This document shows positions 34,388 through 41,840 of a stretch of 64,000 bases of DNA, one piece after another. The stretch's first letter is position 1. Each line of letters opens with the position of its first letter. The translations under genes and the position numbers were made by a program. The stretch covers positions 62,001 through 126,000 of the forward strand of contig NZ_BSRQ01000010.1 of the NCBI RefSeq assembly GCF_030268685.1, given 5' to 3'. This stretch comes from Microtetraspora sp. NBRC 13810 (GTDB lineage Bacteria > Actinomycetota > Actinomycetes > Streptosporangiales > Streptosporangiaceae). Below the pieces are notes generated by a model, which saw nothing but the letters and a program-made list of their open reading frames with translations, made no database searches and was not told where the DNA came from.

Positions 34388-35338
34388 ATGCAGCAGGCGG
34401 GAGTGCTCGACGTCGGGTGCCACAGTGCTCTGCTCACGGTGGTCCGGCCGGCACAAGCGGCGACGGGACTGGAAACGGTGCTGTCGCGCAAGGTGCGGTT
34501 GAGGCTGCATCAGATGCTCGCCCCCGACGGACGGCTGCGCGAGCGCGGGGTGCGCAGCGTGCAGCGCGCGGTGGTCGAGGCGATGGAGGCCGGCCCCGAT
34601 CCGCGGCCGGAGGTGTTCGCGTTCGCCACGTCCGTCATCCGTGACGCGCCCAACCGCAACGAGGTCATCAGCCGGGTCGCCCGGGCCACCGGCACCCGGC
34701 TGCGGGTGCTGCCGGGCCGGGAGGAGGCGCGCCTCGCCTACGTCGCCGCCCGGCACTGGGCGGGTGACCACGGCCCGCTCCTGGTGCTGGACATCGGCGG
34801 CGGCACCGTGGAGATCGCCTCCGGCACCGGCGGGCAGCCCGACACCGTGCTCTCCCTGCCCTTCGGCGCCAGGACGGTCACCCGCCAGTGGCTGCCCGGC
34901 GGCACCGTGTCCTCCAAGCGCCACCTGTCCGGGTTACGCCGGCACCTGCGCGAGGCCCTCGGCGAACTGCCCGGCCTGCCCACGGCCCGGCCCGGCACCC
35001 GGGTGCTGGCGAGTTCCAAGACCTTCACCCAGTTGGCCCGCCTCAGCGCCGGCCGGGGAGCGTCTCCGCGCAAGGCCCGCGAGCTGACCCTCACCGGCCT
35101 GCGCGCCTCGCTCGCCCTGCTGGCCCGCACCGACATCCGCCGCCGCGGCGACCTCCCCGGCATCAGCGGGCACCGTGCCGAGCAGTCCCTCGCCGGCGCC
35201 CTGGTCGCCGAGGCGCTGATGGACGCCTGCGAGACGCCCAGCGTCGAGATCTGCCCCTGGTCCACCCGGGAGGGCCTGCTCCTGGAACGGCTGAGCGTCA
35301 CCGGCACGGCCGCCCGCCGTCACCGCCTCACCGTCTAG
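34388..35338 (+). CDS. Ppx/GppA family phosphatase
   Basis: Actin-fold phosphatase of 316 residues acting on polyphosphate or pppGpp. Motifs: N-terminal GVLDVGCHSALLTVV (phosphate 1), FAFATSVIRDAPN, the catalytic region VLPGREEARLAYVAA, and the phosphate 2 loop LVLDIGGGTVEIA followed by SLPFGARTVT. Only the catalytic ppx-gppA core is present, without a C-terminal HD domain, as in actinobacterial Ppx1/MTB_PPX1-type proteins. ATG 34388 with GAGAGG about ten bases upstream is the preferred start; GTG 34379 is too close to that site. It probably contributes to phosphate and stringent-response control. Confidence 0.9.
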   Translation: MQQAGVLDVGCHSALLTVVRPAQAATGLETVLSRKVRLRLHQMLAPDGRLRERGVRSVQRAVVEAMEAGPDPRPEVFAFATSVIRDAPNRNEVISRVARATGTRLRVLPGREEARLAYVAARHWAGDHGPLLVLDIGGGTVEIASGTGGQPDTVLSLPFGARTVTRQWLPGGTVSSKRHLSGLRRHLREALGELPGLPTARPGTRVLASSKTFTQLARLSAGRGASPRKARELTLTGLRASLALLARTDIRRRGDLPGISGHRAEQSLAGALVAEALMDACETPSVEICPWSTREGLLLERLSVTGTAARRHRLTV

Positions 35339-35383
35339 AGCCACCGGCTAGAGCCACCGTCTAGAGCCACCGTCTGGAGCCAC
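35332..35383. repeat. 13-bp tandem repeat, four copies, at the Ppx/GppA stop codon
   Basis: Four adjacent 13-base units (35332, 35345, 35358, 35371) of the form CGTCTAGAGCCAC, with one or no substitutions each. The first contains the TAG stop codon of the phosphatase gene, so the 3' end has been copied downstream three times. Confidence 0.9.
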
Positions 35384-35453
35384 CGTCCGCGGGGGTTCTC
35401 GCCGTCAGCGCATCTACGGTTCTCGCACAGAGCCGGTGCGCGCCGGACACCGG

Positions 35454-35486
35454 TTAGACAACTCGTCCATCCAGGACATAATGTCC
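35454..35486 (+). promoter_or_regulatory. Promoter with palindrome, probably giving a leaderless mRNA
   Basis: TTAGAC (35454-35459), 17-base spacer, CATAAT (35477-35482). The expected transcription start falls at about 35489, the G of the GTG start codon, so the transcript may be leaderless. The palindrome GGACA-TAA-TGTCC (35474-35486) covers the -10 box and could be an autoregulatory site. Confidence 0.65.
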
Positions 35487-35488
35487 GA

Positions 35489-36106
35489 GTGTCCGATCCG
35501 AGGGTGTCCCAGTATTCGCCGATCTGCGCCGCGATCGCCGCGCTGCTCGCCCCGCACGCCGAGGTCGTCCTGCACGACGCGGAGCGGGACGAGGTCCTGG
35601 CCGTCTGGAACCCGCTGTCGGGGAGGAAGCCAGGCGATCCGTCGTTCCTAGGCGAGCTGGCGCGGCAGCCTCTCGGCGCGGACGGCGTCCACGGCCCGTA
35701 CGAGAAGACGTCGGCGGACGGCAGGCGGATCTCCTCGGTGAGCGCGGTCGTCCCCGGCGCCGGCGGCCGTCCGGAGCTCCTGCTGTGCGTCAACTTCGAC
35801 CGGACTCCGATCGAGGACGCGGCGGCGCTGCTCAGGGGCTTCGCCGCGCCGGTCGCCGCCCGGCCGGAGCCGCTCTTCGAGCACGACTGGACCGAGCGGG
35901 TGAACGACATCGTCGGCGGCTTCGTCCGCGACCGGCGGCGCCCGCCCGACCGTCTCACCCGCGCCGACCGCCTGGAGGTGCTGGCCGAGCTGGACCGGGC
36001 CGGGATCTTCGGCATGCGGGGCGCCGCCCCGGTGGTGGCCAGGGCGCTGCGCGTCTCCCGATCCTCCCTCTACACCCTGCTGACCGAGCTGAGGAGCACC
36101 TCGTGA
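35489..36106 (+). CDS. YheO-like PAS/HTH transcriptional regulator
   Basis: A 205-residue regulator of the YheO/DauR family. The N-terminal PAS_6 domain (about 1-115) contains SPICAAIAALLAPHAEVVLHD and ISSVSAVVPGAGGRPELLLCVNFD. The C-terminal HTH_22 domain contains LEVLAELDRAGIFGMRGAAPVVARALRVSRSSLYTLL. GTG 35489 is the only start that keeps the family N terminus; it has no ribosome site, fitting a leaderless transcript. Its stop overlaps the aminotransferase start (GTGA), so both are one operon. DauR in Pseudomonas controls D-arginine use, and here an amino-acid enzyme follows, so control of amino-acid breakdown is plausible. Confidence 0.85.
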   Translation: MSDPRVSQYSPICAAIAALLAPHAEVVLHDAERDEVLAVWNPLSGRKPGDPSFLGELARQPLGADGVHGPYEKTSADGRRISSVSAVVPGAGGRPELLLCVNFDRTPIEDAAALLRGFAAPVAARPEPLFEHDWTERVNDIVGGFVRDRRRPPDRLTRADRLEVLAELDRAGIFGMRGAAPVVARALRVSRSSLYTLLTELRSTS

Positions 36107-37248
36107 CCGCCCTGCCCGACTTCCGGCTGGAGACGTACTTCTCCCGGTGGGAGTTCGACGCCCGCCACCATCTGACCGCGTCCGACGCCGAGACCCTCCC
36201 CATGGCCGACCTGCTCGCCCTGGCCGACGAGGAGGATCGCGCCGCGTGGACGGACCTGCGGCTCGGCTACACGCGGACGTACGGCGACCCCGGGCTGCGG
36301 GCGGCGATCGCGGGCACCTACACCGGCCTGGAGGCCGAGGACGTGCTGTGCTTCGCGGGCGCCGAGGAGGGGATCTACCTCGCCATGCGGGTGCTGCTCG
36401 GCCCGGACGACCATGCCGTGGTGGTCACGCCGAACTACCAGTCGGCCGAGACGGTGCCGCTGTCGCTGTGCGAGGTGACCGGGGTGGCGCTCGACCCCGA
36501 CCGCGGGTTCGCCCTCGACCTGGCCGCGATCGAGGCCGCCCTCAGGCCGAACACTCGCGTGGTGTCGGTGAACTTCCCGAACAACCCGACCGGCGCGCTG
36601 CTCCCCGAGGCCGACTTCCGGCGCCTGGTGGAACTCTGCGACGCCCGGGGGATCCGCCTGTTCAGCGACGAGGTGTACCGGGGCCTGGAGCTCGACCCCG
36701 CCGCCACGCTCCCGCAGGCGGCGGACCTGTCCGCGCGGGCGCTGTCGCTCGGTGTCATGTCCAAGTCCTACGGCCTGCCCGGGCTGCGCGTCGGCTGGAT
36801 CGCCTGCCGCGACCACGAGCTGCTGAGCCGCCTGGAGCGGGCCAAGCACTACACCACCATCTGCAACGCCGCGCCCAGCGAGATCCTCGCCAGGATCGCG
36901 GTGAAGGCGCGGGAGACGATCCTGGCCCGCAACCGGGGGATCATCGCCGCGAACCTGCCGCACTTCGAGCGTTTCTTCGCCGAGTTCGACGACCTGTTCT
37001 CCTGGTCGGCACCGCAGGGCGGCTGCGTCTGCTTCCCCCGCTACCTGGGTCCCGGCTCGGTCGAGGACTTCTGCGCGGCGCTCGTCCAGGAGGCCGGCGT
37101 CCTGCTGCTGCCCGCGGACAACTACCGGTCCGAGCTGACCTCCACGCCCACCGACCGGTTCCGCCTCGGAGTCGGCCGCCTCGACGCCCCGGAGGCGCTG
37201 GACGCGTTCGCCGCCTGGCTGCGACACCGAATTCGAGTAATCGAATGA
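36103..37248 (+). CDS. PLP-dependent aminotransferase class I/II
   Basis: A 381-residue fold-type I aminotransferase. Visible signatures are VTPNYQSAETVPLSL, SVNFPNNPTGALLPE (binding the PLP phosphate region), LFSDEVYRGLELD, and VMSKSYGLPGLRVGWIA, in which the lysine of MSKS forms the Schiff base. RFRLGVGR near the C terminus carries the substrate-carboxylate arginine. GTG 36103 overlaps the stop of the regulator gene. The family also contains capreomycidine-synthase-like enzymes that act on arginine derivatives, and the neighbouring remnant of an Orn/Lys/Arg decarboxylase hints at basic amino acids. That substrate is an inference. Confidence 0.9.
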   Translation: MTALPDFRLETYFSRWEFDARHHLTASDAETLPMADLLALADEEDRAAWTDLRLGYTRTYGDPGLRAAIAGTYTGLEAEDVLCFAGAEEGIYLAMRVLLGPDDHAVVVTPNYQSAETVPLSLCEVTGVALDPDRGFALDLAAIEAALRPNTRVVSVNFPNNPTGALLPEADFRRLVELCDARGIRLFSDEVYRGLELDPAATLPQAADLSARALSLGVMSKSYGLPGLRVGWIACRDHELLSRLERAKHYTTICNAAPSEILARIAVKARETILARNRGIIAANLPHFERFFAEFDDLFSWSAPQGGCVCFPRYLGPGSVEDFCAALVQEAGVLLLPADNYRSELTSTPTDRFRLGVGRLDAPEALDAFAAWLRHRIRVIE

Positions 37249-37317
37249 ACGCATAGTGTGACGATCATCAGGTGCGGGTAGGAGCGGGCCGGATACCCCC
37301 GGCCTCCTGGAGTCCCC

Positions 37318-38071
37318 ATGCAGCACACGGTCCTCGCCGCCGTCGCCGAGCGCCCCGACGCGGACTCGGCGCTCGCCGAGCAGATCCGCCGGGTGCGGAC
37401 CGCCATGGGCGACCTAGGGCTCCAGGTGCGCTGGACGCACCGGGCCGACGACGCGCTCGCGGTGATCGGCTCGGACGCGTCGCTGGCGGCGGTCCTCGCG
37501 GCCTGGGACGCTCCGGGTGCCGACAAGGTGCTCGACGCGGTGGCCAGGCGCTTCCGGCGGTTACCCGTCTTCCTGATGACCTCCGAGCAGGAGCTGCCGC
37601 TGTGGGTGTACGAGGTCATCCAGGGCTACGTCTTCCCGCTGGAGGACACTCCCGACTTCATCGCCGGGCGGATCGCGCACGCGGCCGACGAGTACGCCCA
37701 GCGCATCCTGCCGCCGTTCTTCGGCGCGCTGCGGCGGCTGGAAGACCACCACCGTTACTGTGGCGCACGCCGGCGCACGCCGGAGGAGTCGCCTTCCTGA
37801 AGTCGCCGGTCTGCGGGCGTTCTTCGACTTCCACGGCGAGCGGCTGTCCGCGCTGCCCGGCCGGATCGCCGCCACCACGGTCGTCGTCACCCCGCCCGGG
37901 ATCCCCATGCTGGTGCCGGGGGAGGCGACCGGCCCGGCCGGCGGCCCGCTGATGACCTACCTGCGCGCCCTGGAGGACTTCGACCTGGCCTTCCCCGACC
38001 TGGCCACCGACATCCACGGCGCCCACCGCGACGAGCACGGCCGCTACCAGGTCGAGGTCGTCGCCGGCTGA
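37318..38071 (+). pseudogene. Orn/Lys/Arg decarboxylase with internal deletion and frameshift
   Basis: Two pieces of one basic amino-acid decarboxylase in different frames. Positions 37318-37770 encode the N-terminal wing domain (VFPLEDTPDFIAGRIAHAADEYAQRILPPFFGALRRLEDHHRYC). The second piece, about 37793-38071, encodes the C-terminal domain (VAGLRAFFDFHGERLSALPGRI, VVVTPPGIPMLVPGE, DLATDIHGAHRDEHGRYQVEVV). The central PLP-binding domain, about 500 residues in intact enzymes, is gone. The join carries a 10-base tandem repeat (GGCGCACGCC twice near 37760), which may mark the deletion point. The first frame ends in unrelated residues at 37800. No enzyme activity is possible. It lies just after the YheO-aminotransferase operon. 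Confidence 0.8.
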
Positions 38072-38115
38072 TCCCGGCCGGGTGCGGGGCTGCCGGGTGT
38101 GCGATCCTGACGAGG

Positions 38116-38727
38116 ATGCTTCCCCCGATCGGTGAGCTCCGCGAGCACGTCACCGCCAACCTCGCCGCCTTCGAGCGCCGCGCCGTGCCTCCGCCGGAAG
38201 GCCACCGGCGGGCCGCGGTCACGGTGTGCGTGCTCGAAGACGGAGCCGGCCTGCCGTACACCGTCGTGATCAGGCGGGCGCCGCGCGGGCGGAATCCCGG
38301 GCAGTGGGCGCTGCCGGGCGGGCGGCTCGACGACGGCGAGGAGGCGGTGGCGGGGGCGCTGCGGGAGCTGGCCGAGGAGATCGCGGTCACCGGCGTGGCC
38401 GTGGCGGGGCTGCTCGACGACTTCGTCACCGACTCCGGGTTCGTGATCACTCCGGTGGTGGCCTTCGGCGGGCGTCAGGAGCCCCGCGGCGACGCCTTCG
38501 AAGTCGCCTCGGTGCACCGGGTGCCGCTGGAGCGGTTCCTCTCCCCCGGCGTGCCGCGCTGGGCGGCCGACCCGGCGGGCAAGCTGCTGCTGCAGATGCC
38601 GCTCGGCCCGTCGATCGTGATCCACGCGCCCACCGGCGCGATCCTGTGGCAGTTCGCGGAGGTCGCGCTCCGGGGGCGCGAGGTGCGGGTGGCCGGCGTG
38701 ACGCAGCCGATCTGGACCCGCCGCTGA
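38116..38727 (+). CDS. NUDIX hydrolase
   Basis: A 203-residue NUDIX-fold pyrophosphohydrolase. The sequence NPGQWALPGGRLDDGEEAVAGALRELAEEIAVTG contains the Nudix box, with the RELAEE catalytic core intact but Ala where the box usually has its second glycine. The NPGQWALPGG lead-in resembles CoA pyrophosphatase-like (NudL) members. A GVTQPIWTRR tail is distinctive. ATG 38116 is the only good start. No operon partner is clear. Substrate may be a CoA ester or nucleotide diphosphate derivative. Confidence 0.88.
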   Translation: MLPPIGELREHVTANLAAFERRAVPPPEGHRRAAVTVCVLEDGAGLPYTVVIRRAPRGRNPGQWALPGGRLDDGEEAVAGALRELAEEIAVTGVAVAGLLDDFVTDSGFVITPVVAFGGRQEPRGDAFEVASVHRVPLERFLSPGVPRWAADPAGKLLLQMPLGPSIVIHAPTGAILWQFAEVALRGREVRVAGVTQPIWTRR

Positions 38728-38820
38728 GCCGGGCTCACTCCCCGTGGGCGAGCAGCGAGCCGAAGGTGACGTCGGCCGGGGCGAACGGGGCGGTGTCCGG
38801 CGTGATCTAAGTTCGTAACC

Positions 38821-39624
38821 GTGCGAATCATCTCCCTGAACGCTTGGGGCGGCGCGATGTTCGACGAACTCGCCCGCTGGCTCGACGGCTGCGACGCCGA
38901 CATCCTGTGCCTGCAGGAGGTGACCCACACGCCGACCGCCGGCGGCTGGACCCGGTTCGACGACGACGAGCGATCGCTGCCGCAGCGAGCGGACCTCCTG
39001 GCCGACATCCGCTCGCGCCTCCCCCATCACCACGGCCTGTTCACCGCCAGCGACTCCGGCCCGGTCAACGACCACGAGCACCGTTCGCATCAGCAGGACT
39101 TCGGGCTCGCCTCCTTCGTCGCCGAGACGCTTCCCGTCGTCGGCATCCGATCCGCGTTCGTGCACGGCGGCTACGTCGAACACCACGACCGATGGCCGAG
39201 CCACGACCGGCCCCGCGCCGCACTGGCCGTGCGCGTCTTCGACCGCCGGGCACGGCGGTTCGTCACCGTCGTCAACCTCCACGGCCTGCGGGACGCACGG
39301 GGGAAGGCCGACACTCCGGTCCGCCGCGCACAGGCCGAACGGCTCGCGGACCTCATCACCGGCGTGCGCGAGAAGGGCGACCTCACCGTGGTGTGCGGCG
39401 ACTTCAACCTGCTGCCCGGCAGCGAGACGTTCCGGATCCTCGCCGAGCTCGAACTGACCGACCTGGTCCGGGACGCCGACACCAGAACCTCCCGCTACCC
39501 CAAGCCCGTACGGCATGCGAGCTACCTGCTCGTCTCCGACCCCGCCGCCGTCGCACGATTCGAGATCGTGAACACACCCGAGGTGTCCGACCACCGCGCC
39601 CTGATGCTCGACCTCCACCCCTGA
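38821..39624 (+). CDS. Endonuclease/exonuclease/phosphatase family protein
   Basis: A 267-residue metal-dependent phosphoesterase of the EEP superfamily. The catalytic segments are in order: RIISLNAWGG (metal/Asn), CDADILCLQEVTH (catalytic Glu), VVNLHGLRDARG, LTVVCGDFNLLPGSE (Asp-x-Asn), and the terminal VSDHRALMLDL (catalytic Asp-His). There is no signal peptide or membrane segment, so it is probably intracellular. The start is GTG 38821. It could act on nucleic acid, a sugar phosphate or an inositol phosphate; the sequence does not choose. Confidence 0.88.
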   Translation: MRIISLNAWGGAMFDELARWLDGCDADILCLQEVTHTPTAGGWTRFDDDERSLPQRADLLADIRSRLPHHHGLFTASDSGPVNDHEHRSHQQDFGLASFVAETLPVVGIRSAFVHGGYVEHHDRWPSHDRPRAALAVRVFDRRARRFVTVVNLHGLRDARGKADTPVRRAQAERLADLITGVREKGDLTVVCGDFNLLPGSETFRILAELELTDLVRDADTRTSRYPKPVRHASYLLVSDPAAVARFEIVNTPEVSDHRALMLDLHP

Positions 39625-39966
39625 ACGACGTCGCCCCCGCCCAAGGCCACGAAACAGCGGTACCCGCCAGAATGGATCAATGAATCGGACATATTGGTAT
39701 TAAGTAGACAGGTGTGGGAAGTAGCCACTCGGGAGGGTGCCCATGCCACCAGCCTCGTTACGGAGTATTGCCCGTGCGAGCGGGACAAGCTCAGCCACCG
39801 CGGGCGGACATGGTAGGGAGGTCTGTCGGGACCGCGCACTCGATCCTCTCGCATCGGCAAGACCGCTCCTGGAACTCGTTGCAGACGAAGCAAACGACAT
39901 CCTCGCGCCCGCAGGTCGCACTGGTGCCGGGCGCCGTCGTGATCGAATGGCCGGGAAGGAAAAATC
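39625..39966. other. Intergenic, possible small cysteine-rich remnant on the minus strand
   Basis: About 340 bases without a supported gene. One minus-strand frame (about 39943 down to the stop at 39791) reads a short cysteine-rich peptide, including CGREDVVCFVCNEF and SCRCERIEC, with GC-rich third codon positions. It lacks a normal start codon, so at most it is the end of a broken gene. The right end supplies the ribosome site for the next gene (GGAAGGAAAAATC ahead of ATG 39967). Confidence 0.35.
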
Positions 39967-41064
39967 ATGTCCGGAAAGGCTGTCTCTCCCGCCAACGTCG
40001 CCGCACCGCTGGGCAGTTGGGTCGCTCCCGACTACGAGATCGTCGCGGCGTTCGACGTCCTGATGCCGACCGGCCTGACCGTGACGGACGAAGGGCGCGT
40101 GTTCGTCTCCTTCCCCCGCTGGGGCGACGACGTGCCGTACACCGTCGCCGAGGTCGTGGACGGCACGCCGGTCCCGTACCCGAACGCCGAGATCAACGTG
40201 TGGCACCCGGAGAGCACGGAGGTCCGGCTCGTCTCGGTGCAGAGCGTCGTCACCGACCCCGTCGGGCACGTGTGGTTGCTCGACACCGGCAGCCTCGCCT
40301 TCGCCCCCTGGGTCGAGAACGGGCCGAAGCTGGTGGAGGTCGATCCGGCTGGTGACCAGGTGGTCCGCGTCGTCCGGCTCGACCCTGACGCGGTGACCCC
40401 GACGACGTACCTCAACGACGTGCGGTTCGACTTCTCGCGGGGCTCCGGCGGGTACGCGTACCTCACCGACTCCCAGCCCGAGGGTGCGCTGATCGTGGTC
40501 GACCTCGGCACCGGGGAGAACTGGGCGCGGCTGCGCGGCCACGAGAGCACCAGGGCGACGGAGGGGTTCCGCGCGATCGTGCAGGGCATCGTCCGGGAGA
40601 ACTACAAGGTCGGCGCGGACGGCATCGCCATCGGCGCCGACGGCGGTCTCCTCTACTACTGCCCGCTGTCCAGCCGTCGCCTGTACAGCGTCGAGACCGC
40701 CGCGCTGATCGACCGTTCACTGGACGACGAGCAGGTCGCGGCCACGATCGTGGACCTCGGGGACAAGGGCGCCTCCGACGGGCTGGAGTCCGACACCGAC
40801 GGCGCGGTGTACGCCACGGCGTACGAGCACAGCGCGGTCCTCAGGCGCGACGTCGATGGGACGTGGTCGACCGTGCTGCACGCCCCGGACCTGTTGTGGC
40901 CGGACACCCTCGCGCTCGCGAGCGACAGCTGTCTCTACGTGAGCGTCAACCAGTTGCCGCGGACCCCGCTGTTCAACGACGGGATCGACACCCGGGTGCC
41001 GCCGTACCTGATCGTGCGGGTGCACGTCGGCCGCCGGCCGATCCGGCTGACGTCGCTGCGGTGA
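39967..41064 (+). CDS. Major royal jelly/Yellow-like beta-propeller protein
   Basis: A 365-residue protein resembling the MRJP/Yellow family (dopachrome-conversion-related propellers). Repeated blade strands are visible: PTGLTVTDEGRVFVSFPRW, VTDPVGHVWLLDTG, LNDVRFDF, YAYLTDSQPEGALIVVDLGTG, GIAIGADGGLLYYCPLSSRRLYSV, and LWPDTLALASDSCLYVSVNQL. The phrase order RVFVSFPRW ... LPSRRLYSV matches bacterial members. There is no signal peptide, unlike the insect proteins. GGAAGG lies ahead of the ATG. Function in bacteria is unknown; lactonase or ligand-binding roles are possible by analogy with other propellers such as SMP-30. Confidence 0.82.
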   Translation: MSGKAVSPANVAAPLGSWVAPDYEIVAAFDVLMPTGLTVTDEGRVFVSFPRWGDDVPYTVAEVVDGTPVPYPNAEINVWHPESTEVRLVSVQSVVTDPVGHVWLLDTGSLAFAPWVENGPKLVEVDPAGDQVVRVVRLDPDAVTPTTYLNDVRFDFSRGSGGYAYLTDSQPEGALIVVDLGTGENWARLRGHESTRATEGFRAIVQGIVRENYKVGADGIAIGADGGLLYYCPLSSRRLYSVETAALIDRSLDDEQVAATIVDLGDKGASDGLESDTDGAVYATAYEHSAVLRRDVDGTWSTVLHAPDLLWPDTLALASDSCLYVSVNQLPRTPLFNDGIDTRVPPYLIVRVHVGRRPIRLTSLR

Positions 41065-41094
41065 TGGACTGGGCGGTGGAGGCGGTGGCCGACT

Positions 41095-41241
41095 ATGGTG
41101 ACGGCCAACCCATGGCATCTGCGGCGGGTCGTGGCCATCCGGGGCATGCTCTCCACCACCGACCTGCTCGGCCGGCCGGCCGAGCGGATGGACTACGCCG
41201 CCGACAGCTGCCGCCGATCCACGAAGGACACCGCACCGTGA
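41095..41241 (+). pseudogene. Truncated HTH DNA-binding protein coupled to the next gene
   Basis: A 48-codon frame whose first 25 residues (ANPWHLRRVVAIRGMLSTTDLLG) match the start of small actinomycete XRE-type regulators (LREVMAxRGMxxTTDL pattern). The rest, which should contain the recognition helix, is replaced by an unrelated short tail. Its TGA overlaps the GTG of the P-loop kinase (GTGA), so it may still be translated to drive coupling. It is more likely a decayed gene than a functional regulator. Confidence 0.5.
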
Positions 41242-41783
41242 CCGAAGCACACCAGCAGGCCGTCATCCTCATCACCGGGATCCAGGCGGCCGGGAAGTCG
41301 ACCGTCGCGCAGTCGCTGGCCGAACGGCTGCCTCGCTCGGTGCACGTCCGAGGTGACCTGTTCCGGCGCATGGTGATCAACGGGCGGGCGGACATGACCC
41401 CCGATCCTTCCGAGGAGGCGGTCCGGCAGCTGCGTCTGCGCCACCGACTGACAGCGGCGATCTGCGATGAGTACTTCCGGGAGGGGTTCACGGTGGTCGC
41501 CCAGGACGTCATCCTCGGCGAACACCTCACCGAGACGATCGAACTCATCCGGCAGCGGCCGCTGCTCGTCGTGGTGCTCGCCCCACGGCCCGAGGCCATC
41601 GCCGCCCGGGAGGCAGCCCGCGGCAAGAACGCCTACAACCGGTGGACCGTCGACCTGCTCGACGACAGCCTGCGGAACGAGACCCCCCGCCTCGGGCTCT
41701 GGCTCGACACCTCCGGCCAGACCCCGGACGACACCGTCAACGAGATCCTCACCCGAGCATGGACCGAGGCCGAGGTCCAATGA
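41238..41783 (+). CDS. P-loop AAA/kinase-like protein
   Basis: A 181-residue P-loop protein similar to small-molecule kinases. The Walker A motif is ITGIQAAGKST (Lys20), followed by VHVRGDLFRRMV and a Walker B-like VVAQDVIL. The lid is rich in arginines (APRPEAIAAREAARGK). The closing segment LWLDTSGQTPDDTVNEIL is common to shikimate/gluconate-kinase-like and chloramphenicol-phosphotransferase-like proteins. GTG 41238 with AAGGA ten bases ahead is the start. It is coupled to the truncated HTH gene. Substrate unknown. Confidence 0.82.
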   Translation: MTEAHQQAVILITGIQAAGKSTVAQSLAERLPRSVHVRGDLFRRMVINGRADMTPDPSEEAVRQLRLRHRLTAAICDEYFREGFTVVAQDVILGEHLTETIELIRQRPLLVVVLAPRPEAIAAREAARGKNAYNRWTVDLLDDSLRNETPRLGLWLDTSGQTPDDTVNEILTRAWTEAEVQ

Positions 41784-41840
41784 CCAAGCCCCCATTCGGG
41801 CAGTTCTCACCACGTCACCGCCGCATCGCCGGCATGTCGA

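Noticed and set aside
38735-38806. Minus-strand peptide frame (ends FGSLLAHGE then stop) after the NUDIX gene
   Set aside because: Only 23 codons before an upstream stop; too short to call even as a remnant.
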